Part shown: piece by piece, positions 34,526-39,112 of the stretch
Layout: each line of letters begins with the position of its first letter
How positions within the stretch are numbered: the stretch's first letter is position 1
Source of the DNA: Limisphaerales bacterium
Lineage (GTDB): Bacteria > Verrucomicrobiota > Verrucomicrobiia > Limisphaerales > UBA11358
Reading direction: 5' to 3'
DNA: 39,112 nucleotides
NCBI GenBank assembly: GCA_003134375.1
Contig: PLAY01000197.1
Span: 1-39,112 of the forward strand
The notes under the pieces: generated by a model
Databases searched by the model: none
What the model saw: only the letters and a program-made list of their open reading frames with translations
Told to the model about the DNA's origin: nothing
Position numbers and translations under genes: made by a program

Positions 34526-34725
34526 GTTCTTGCTGTTGGTTGCGCTTGGGCGCGTTGTATTTGTTCTGTTGGTTTGGGCGTTCCGCCGGCGCCACAGCCC
34601 GGCGGTTTTACCTGCTTCGTTTCTGCCGCCGCCCAAAGTGATGTGGCCTCGACTGGCAGGGCAAGATGCCCCAACATTTCCCGCACCCCCGCCTCATCAT
34701 CGGCCAACAAGATTTTTACTTTCAT
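34522..34725 (-). pseudogene. Truncated response-regulator receiver
   Basis: 67 codons beginning MKVKILLADDEAGVREMLGH, a typical receiver start with the acidic pocket, then LALPVEATSLWAAAETKQVK. Homology ends before the phosphoacceptor strand, and a Cys/Gly/Pro/Gln-rich tail follows. The phosphorylatable Asp, Thr and Lys are absent, so it cannot act as a standard receiver. It may be a decaying gene, or a leader that sets translation of the DUF2934 gene. Confidence 0.5.
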
Positions 34726-35076
34726 GATCGAACCTTCATCTGAATGGTTCCAGGGCCTTAGCGGGGACCATGCCAACGACGAATGCGACCGGCCAAACCT
34801 TCAATTGCACAACTTTTCGGCTCCTCAAGAGAGGGCGCGTGGATTTGACTGCAAAGCAAGTATGCTGGACTGCAAAGGTTCTTGGCTGTTGGCCGCAGTG
34901 AACCGGAACGGAGGTGAAAGCGAATCTGTGTTTCCCGTGGCAAACGAGGAATTCTCAGGAACCCCGCGCCTGAACCCGGCAATGGGCATGGGTTATGCAT
35001 TCTGCGATCTCCCTGGATCAGGCGGCTGGTTCTTGTGGCCAGTCACGCCCACATCCGTTAAGTTTTTTATTCAGCT
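34726..35076. other. Divergent regulatory region before the histidine kinase gene
   Basis: No gene is visible. A direct repeat GACTGCAAAG occurs at 34847-34856 and 34868-34877, a 21-bp period (two helical turns), which could be a dimer or oligomer binding site. No strong sigma70 or GG-N10-GC sigma54 promoter was found on either strand. Confidence 0.4.
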
Positions 35077-36435
35077 ATGAAATTTGGAATCAGGTTCAGA
35101 TTGGTGGCACTCGCGTTGATCGTGGCGCTGATGGGAGCGTTGATCCTGTTGGCGACCTTGAATTCGCAACGGCAGGCGGCGGAGTTGCGCGCGCGGTTCA
35201 GCCAGGTGGATTTCGAGAGCTTCAGGATCGCGGATCAATTCCGGGACTCGCTCCGCGAACTGAACAACACGATGCAGCGTTACGGAACAGAGCACGATCC
35301 GGTGGTCTGGAACGAATTCCTCGAAGCCAGCCACAAACTCGATGGCTGGATTGACGAACAGAAACCCAAGTTGATCACGCAACGCGAAAAGGATGCGCTG
35401 CAACAGATTGATGTCGCTTACGATGACTACATGCGGGTCGCCCGGGATTTGCAGGCAAAGCTTCAGTCGCTCGGCCAGCCGGGCGCCACGTTGGCCGACT
35501 TTAATCCGCTCCGCGCGGCATCGCAGCATCTCTTCGATCTGGGGCAGACTCTGGGCAAAGCCCACTATGATTCACGCCGGCAGATGCTCGCGCACGCGAA
35601 TCAAACGCTCACGCAACTCCGCTGGCTGGTGCTCGGCTCGCTGGGTTTGTTGTTCGTGTTCGGCGTGGCGCTGGCCGGCATGGTTTACCGGGACATGATC
35701 GCTCCGCTGCGCGTCAAACTGGTGGAGAGCCAGTCCCTGATGGAGCGCCACGAGAAGCTGGCCTCCCTGGGGCTGCTCGCGGCCGGCGTGGCCCATGAAA
35801 TCCGCAATCCCCTGACCGCCATCAAAGCCGCCTTGTTCATCCAGCAAAAAAACTTTCAACCCGGATCCCCGGAACACACCGACACCAAACTCGTGGAACG
35901 GGAAATCCTGCGACTGGAGCGGATTGTGAATGACTTTCTCCATTTCGCGCGGCCAACGGAACCGCAGTTTGCCACCATTCCGGCGGACCTGGTTTTGCTG
36001 GAAACGCAGCATTGCCTGGCGACGCAACTTGCCCAGGCCAACATTCGCCTCGTTTTGGAATCATCAGCGCCAATGCGAATCCGGGTGGACCCCGCGCAGA
36101 TCCAACAGGTGTTGATCAATCTCGTGCAAAACGCCGCCGACAGCATCGCCCACGACGGCACAATCACGTTGCGCGCCCGGCGGGACCGGAAACCTCTTGC
36201 CAACGGCGAGACGGACGTCGTCATCCTTGAAGTCACGGACACCGGCAAAGGCATTTCCCCCGAAATCGAAAAGCGCTTGTTCGATCCGTTCTTCACCACG
36301 AAGGACACCGGCACGGGATTGGGGCTGTCCATCGCGGCGGGCATCGTTCAGAACCATGGCGGCGCGCTCCAGTATCAAACTCACGTGCATCATGGCACAA
36401 CCTTTGGTATTGTGTTGCCTCAGGCAACTGAATGA
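35077..36435 (+). CDS. Sensor histidine kinase, NtrB-like architecture
   Basis: 452 residues. TM1 (about 7-28) and TM2 (about 183-205) bracket a helical periplasmic sensor region of about 150 residues. HisKA follows with His240 in GVAHEIRNPLTAIK, then the ATPase: N box NLVQNAADS, G1 DTGKGISPE, F box LFDPFFTTK and G2 GTGLGLSI. The kinase would phosphorylate the regulator encoded next; their genes overlap by ATGA. The sensed signal is unknown. Confidence 0.92.
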   Translation: MKFGIRFRLVALALIVALMGALILLATLNSQRQAAELRARFSQVDFESFRIADQFRDSLRELNNTMQRYGTEHDPVVWNEFLEASHKLDGWIDEQKPKLITQREKDALQQIDVAYDDYMRVARDLQAKLQSLGQPGATLADFNPLRAASQHLFDLGQTLGKAHYDSRRQMLAHANQTLTQLRWLVLGSLGLLFVFGVALAGMVYRDMIAPLRVKLVESQSLMERHEKLASLGLLAAGVAHEIRNPLTAIKAALFIQQKNFQPGSPEHTDTKLVEREILRLERIVNDFLHFARPTEPQFATIPADLVLLETQHCLATQLAQANIRLVLESSAPMRIRVDPAQIQQVLINLVQNAADSIAHDGTITLRARRDRKPLANGETDVVILEVTDTGKGISPEIEKRLFDPFFTTKDTGTGLGLSIAAGIVQNHGGALQYQTHVHHGTTFGIVLPQATE

Positions 36436-37865
36436 ACGCGGCCGCCAGAATTTTGCTGATCGAAGACGATTCCGGAATCACCGACACGCTGCAACGGGTG
36501 TTGGCCGCGGAAGGTCATGAGGTTGCCATCGAAAAGCGCGGCGATGACGGCCTGGCCCGCGCCATTAAAGACCCGTTCAATCTCGTCATCACCGATCTGA
36601 AGCTGCCGGGCCTGAACGGACTGGAACTCGTCCGTCAACTGCACGCGGCCAAGCCCCGTCTGCCCATCATTCTGGTCACCGCGTTTGGCACCACCGAAAC
36701 CGCGATCGAAGCGATGAAGGTTGGCGCCTACGATTATCTGCTCAAGCCGTTCGACATTCCGCAATTGATCGAACTGGTCGGCAAAGCCGCCGACAGCAAT
36801 CGCCGGATGTCCGAACCGGTCGGTTTGGGCGAAGCCAGCCCGAGCCGCGACGCGCTCGTTGGCCGGAGCCAGGCCATGCAGGAAATCTACAAGGAAATCG
36901 GCCGGGTTGCCTCCAAACCCGTCACCGTGCTGATTCGCGGTGAAACCGGCACGGGCAAGGAACTCATCGCCCGCGCCATTTACCAGCACAGTGGCCGCGC
37001 CAACGCGCCGTTCATCGCCATCAACTGCGCGGCAATTCCTGAAACCCTGCTGGAAAGCGAATTGTTCGGCCACGAACGCGGCGCGTTCACCGGCGCGGAC
37101 GCGAAGCGGATTGGCCGCTTCGAGCAGGCGGATCACGGCACGATCTTTCTGGATGAGATCGGCGATCTGACCCCCGGCACGCAGGCAAAACTTCTCCGCG
37201 TGCTTCAGGAGAAAACCCTGCAACGGCTCGGCGGCAAGGAAACCATTGCGGTGGACGTCCGCATTGTCGCCGCCACCCACCGCGACCTAGAAACCGCCAT
37301 CTGCGAGAAACAGTTTCGTGAAGACCTGTATTACCGCCTCAACGTCGTGGCGATCACACTGCCGCCATTACGCCACCGTCGTGAGGATATTCCCGACCTC
37401 GTCCGCTATTTTCTCGGCAAGCACGGGCCGGATCTTGGCAACGCGAATCCGTCCATTCATCCCGAAGCGGTGGAGTTCCTTCAGTCGCAATCCTGGCCGG
37501 GCAATGTGCGCGAGCTGGAAAATGTGATGCGCAAGGCCCTCCTCGCCGCGCAAGGTTATACCATCACCCTCGACCACGTCCGCGCCGCGCTGAACAAGAA
37601 TAGTGGGGAGGCATATTCCGCGATGCGTCCCTTTGGCGAATACGTGGACGAATTACTCGCCGCCGCGTGCCGCGAGGAAACCACTGACATCCATGCGCGC
37701 GTGCTTGAAACTGCCGAACGCGAACTCTTTGCTCGCGCCATTCAGCAGGCCCGGGGCAATCAAGCCAAAGCCGCCCGGTGGCTCGGCATCTCCCGCATCA
37801 CCATGAAGGCCAAACTCGTCCAGTTCGGCCTCCATCCCGGTCAGGAAAACGAACAAACTTCCTGA
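36432..37865 (+). CDS. Sigma54-dependent response regulator, NtrC family
   Basis: 477 residues. Receiver with Asp55 in VITDLKLPG and the EDD pocket at the start; AAA+ domain with Walker A GETGTGKE, the sigma54-contact loop GAFTGA, Walker B IFLDEIGDL and arginine finger region FREDLYYRLNV; C-terminal Fis-type helix-turn-helix NQAKAARWLGISRITMKAKL. It activates promoters read by RpoN. Its targets may include neighbouring genes, but no sound -24/-12 site was found near the efflux operon. Confidence 0.94.
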   Translation: MNAAARILLIEDDSGITDTLQRVLAAEGHEVAIEKRGDDGLARAIKDPFNLVITDLKLPGLNGLELVRQLHAAKPRLPIILVTAFGTTETAIEAMKVGAYDYLLKPFDIPQLIELVGKAADSNRRMSEPVGLGEASPSRDALVGRSQAMQEIYKEIGRVASKPVTVLIRGETGTGKELIARAIYQHSGRANAPFIAINCAAIPETLLESELFGHERGAFTGADAKRIGRFEQADHGTIFLDEIGDLTPGTQAKLLRVLQEKTLQRLGGKETIAVDVRIVAATHRDLETAICEKQFREDLYYRLNVVAITLPPLRHRREDIPDLVRYFLGKHGPDLGNANPSIHPEAVEFLQSQSWPGNVRELENVMRKALLAAQGYTITLDHVRAALNKNSGEAYSAMRPFGEYVDELLAAACREETTDIHARVLETAERELFARAIQQARGNQAKAARWLGISRITMKAKLVQFGLHPGQENEQTS

Positions 37866-38565
37866 TTTTTTTGTGAGAACACAAATGTAAAACGTCGCCG
37901 TAAATGTGCAGAAATGAGGTCTGGTTTCAAAACTGAAAAGTGCAGAGAAATAGCGCGCTCGCCAGCGGCGAGTTGTAAAATCCCCCCGGATTGATCCGGT
38001 TGGTAAATCAAATCTCGGTGCCGGCGCTCAGGCCGGAACCGAGAAAATCTCCCGGCGATCTGCCGGATTAACAGCCCGTGAAAGCCGGTTTAAAGGATCT
38101 TCAACAGGCGGCAAAACCGAGCCGGACTCTGTTTGGACATCCAGCTCGGCTGCCCGCCCGCGCCAGCCTTTCGGCTGATTCTCAAAAACACGTTGAAGCG
38201 CGGCATCCGAAGGCGAACGCCAATCCTGGATCGCAGCCTTCAGGTCTGAAAATTTTATCTCAGAGCGGCCGGCCCTGCTTGCAATCAAACGCGCGTCTTC
38301 GATTGCGTTGGTGATGGCCTGGAAAAATCCTTTCGACGCCAACGAGTACCCTAAACCGAGGCTGCAAAGAGCTACTGTCCTTGAAAAAAGGTTCGAGCGG
38401 AGTCATAAAGACACACCATTCCACCACTCGACGAGTTGTCGAGCAACACAGATTGCGAGCGTGTGGCCTTGCGGGCGCGGGCATGGCCCGCCCTGATTTA
38501 GTGGGTGGCTTGAAGATAATTCTGTCAAAAGCCGGTTGGGAAAAACCTGCGATGTTCAACGGAAC
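37866..38565. other. Relic- and repeat-rich region after the NtrC-type gene
   Basis: At 38011-38042 a hairpin CTCGGTGCCGGC...GCCGG-AACCGAG lies 145 bp after the stop and might stop transcripts. Near 38428-38450 CTCGACGAGTTGTCGAG and GTTGTCGAGCAAC overlap as palindromes, followed by a GGGCATGGCCCGCC palindrome around 38480. Besides a likely ATPase fragment, listed separately, no gene is supported. Confidence 0.4.
38028..38342 (-). pseudogene. Possible C-terminal remnant of an AAA+ ATPase
   Basis: About 104 codons opening with a TTG. The first 60 read FFQAITNAIEDARLIASRAG then EIKFSDLKAAIQDWRSPSDA, which resembles the C-terminal helical lid of AAA+ ATPases, where DL-x-x-AI and SD-x-AL are frequent. 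No Walker motifs occur upstream in any frame, and the frame merges into repeat-like DNA. It is either a decayed gene or an unrelated small protein; my family assignment is weak. Confidence 0.3.
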
Positions 38566-39112
38566 TCAATGCCCTGTTGGGGCAGGCTCATGATAGGGTT
38601 TGCCGATCCGGTAAAACTCAAGCCGTTGCCGGTTTTCCTCGGCTGTTTTTTTAGACCCGGCATCGGTTGCGAGTTGCTCCGCCTTTTCCGCCGTGGTCAC
38701 TGCTTCCGGAAAACGGCCGGCTTCGGCATAGGCGGCGGCCAGCGTTCCGATGAACGAGGGTTCGACATAATGAGTCAACTCACATGCGCGTTCGGCCAAA
38801 CGGACCGCCTCAGCCCCATTGCGCAGCCCGGCATCGGGGCTGGTGGCCAGCACCCACGCCAGATTGTTTAACGCTTCGGAGAAATTCGGATTGCTCTGGA
38901 TGGCCTTGCGATAGTTCTCGATCGCTTCATCAAACCGGCCCTTGGCGGCGAGGGTGGCCCCCAGATTGTCCAGCGCTTCGGAGAAATTCGGATTGATCTG
39001 TATGGCCTTGCGAAAGCTCTCGATCGCTTCATCGAACCGGCCCTGATGGAGGAGGGCTCCGCCCAGATTGTTCAGCACTTTGCAATCGTTCGGATTGAGC
39101 TGGATGGCCTTG
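38566..39112 (-). CDS. Tetratricopeptide-repeat protein, C-terminal part
   Basis: The gene enters from the right edge; about 182 residues are visible and its start is outside. Three TPR units (KAIQLNPND..., GRFDEAIESFRKAIQINPNF, GRFDEAIENYRKAIQSNPNF) lead to a typical verrucomicrobial TPR C-terminus: NNLAWVLATSPDAGLRNGAE, AVRLAERACELTHYVEPSF, IGTLAAAYAEAGRFPEAV, and a final GKPYHEPAPTGH. The repeats 38922-39048 are also highly similar at DNA level. Large proteins of this class may carry a glycosyltransferase or membrane part upstream, which cannot be seen here. Confidence 0.88.
   Translation of the reverse strand, partial: KAIQLNPNDCKVLNNLGGALLHQGRFDEAIESFRKAIQINPNFSEALDNLGATLAAKGRFDEAIENYRKAIQSNPNFSEALNNLAWVLATSPDAGLRNGAEAVRLAERACELTHYVEPSFIGTLAAAYAEAGRFPEAVTTAEKAEQLATDAGSKKTAEENRQRLEFYRIGKPYHEPAPTGH

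Overview
The window looks like chromosomal DNA of a Verrucomicrobium-type bacterium, probably in or near the Pedosphaera/Limisphaerales group. This rests on the secreted GloVer-repeat and Ig/Fn3 multidomain proteins, the DUF2975/YozG-type cassette, the rplU-rpmA-obgE order, many short palindromic repeats between genes, and a TPR protein of a familiar verrucomicrobial type. It is an inference from gene families; there is no rRNA or other phylogenetic marker here to settle it.

Layout. (1) 1-324: 5' part of a tRNA-Ser(CGA), then an intact tRNA-Thr(CGU). (2) 301-8726: an insert bounded by a 26-bp direct repeat of the tRNA-Thr 3' end. This is the signature of site-specific integration. It carries two large secreted proteins, a GloVer/Ig protein and a GH2 beta-galactosidase-like enzyme with Fn3 domains, both on the minus strand. 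No integrase is visible. (3) 8776-12060: zinc-ribbon protein, AsmA-like protein, proB and mazG. (4) 12061-14739: a terminal-inverted-repeat element, then four tandem DUF2975 membrane-protein paralogues ending in a small XRE/YozG-type regulator. (5) 14938-18444: rplU, rpmA and obgE facing rsmD, then a secreted dienelactone-hydrolase-like enzyme. (6) 18563-24808: class I DAHP synthase, then on the minus strand nudix, MFS, an FmdB-type zinc ribbon, and the two-gene 2-oxoacid:ferredoxin oxidoreductase. (7) 25745-33420: an MdtABC-like efflux operon joined by ATGA overlaps, whose fourth gene (outer-membrane factor) is broken and fused to the 3' end of another RND gene. (8) 33748-37865: a receiver protein, a DUF2934 protein and a truncated receiver on the minus strand, divergent from a histidine kinase/NtrC-type regulator pair. 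(9) 37866-39112: relic-rich DNA and a TPR protein running off the right edge.

The most unusual features are the tRNA-bounded cargo island without a recombinase, the tandem DUF2975 array, and the density of palindromic elements. One of these elements supplies the stop codons of both obgE and rsmD, and another lies in frame inside the nudix gene. The broken efflux operon suggests that the pump either uses an outer-membrane channel encoded elsewhere or has lost function.
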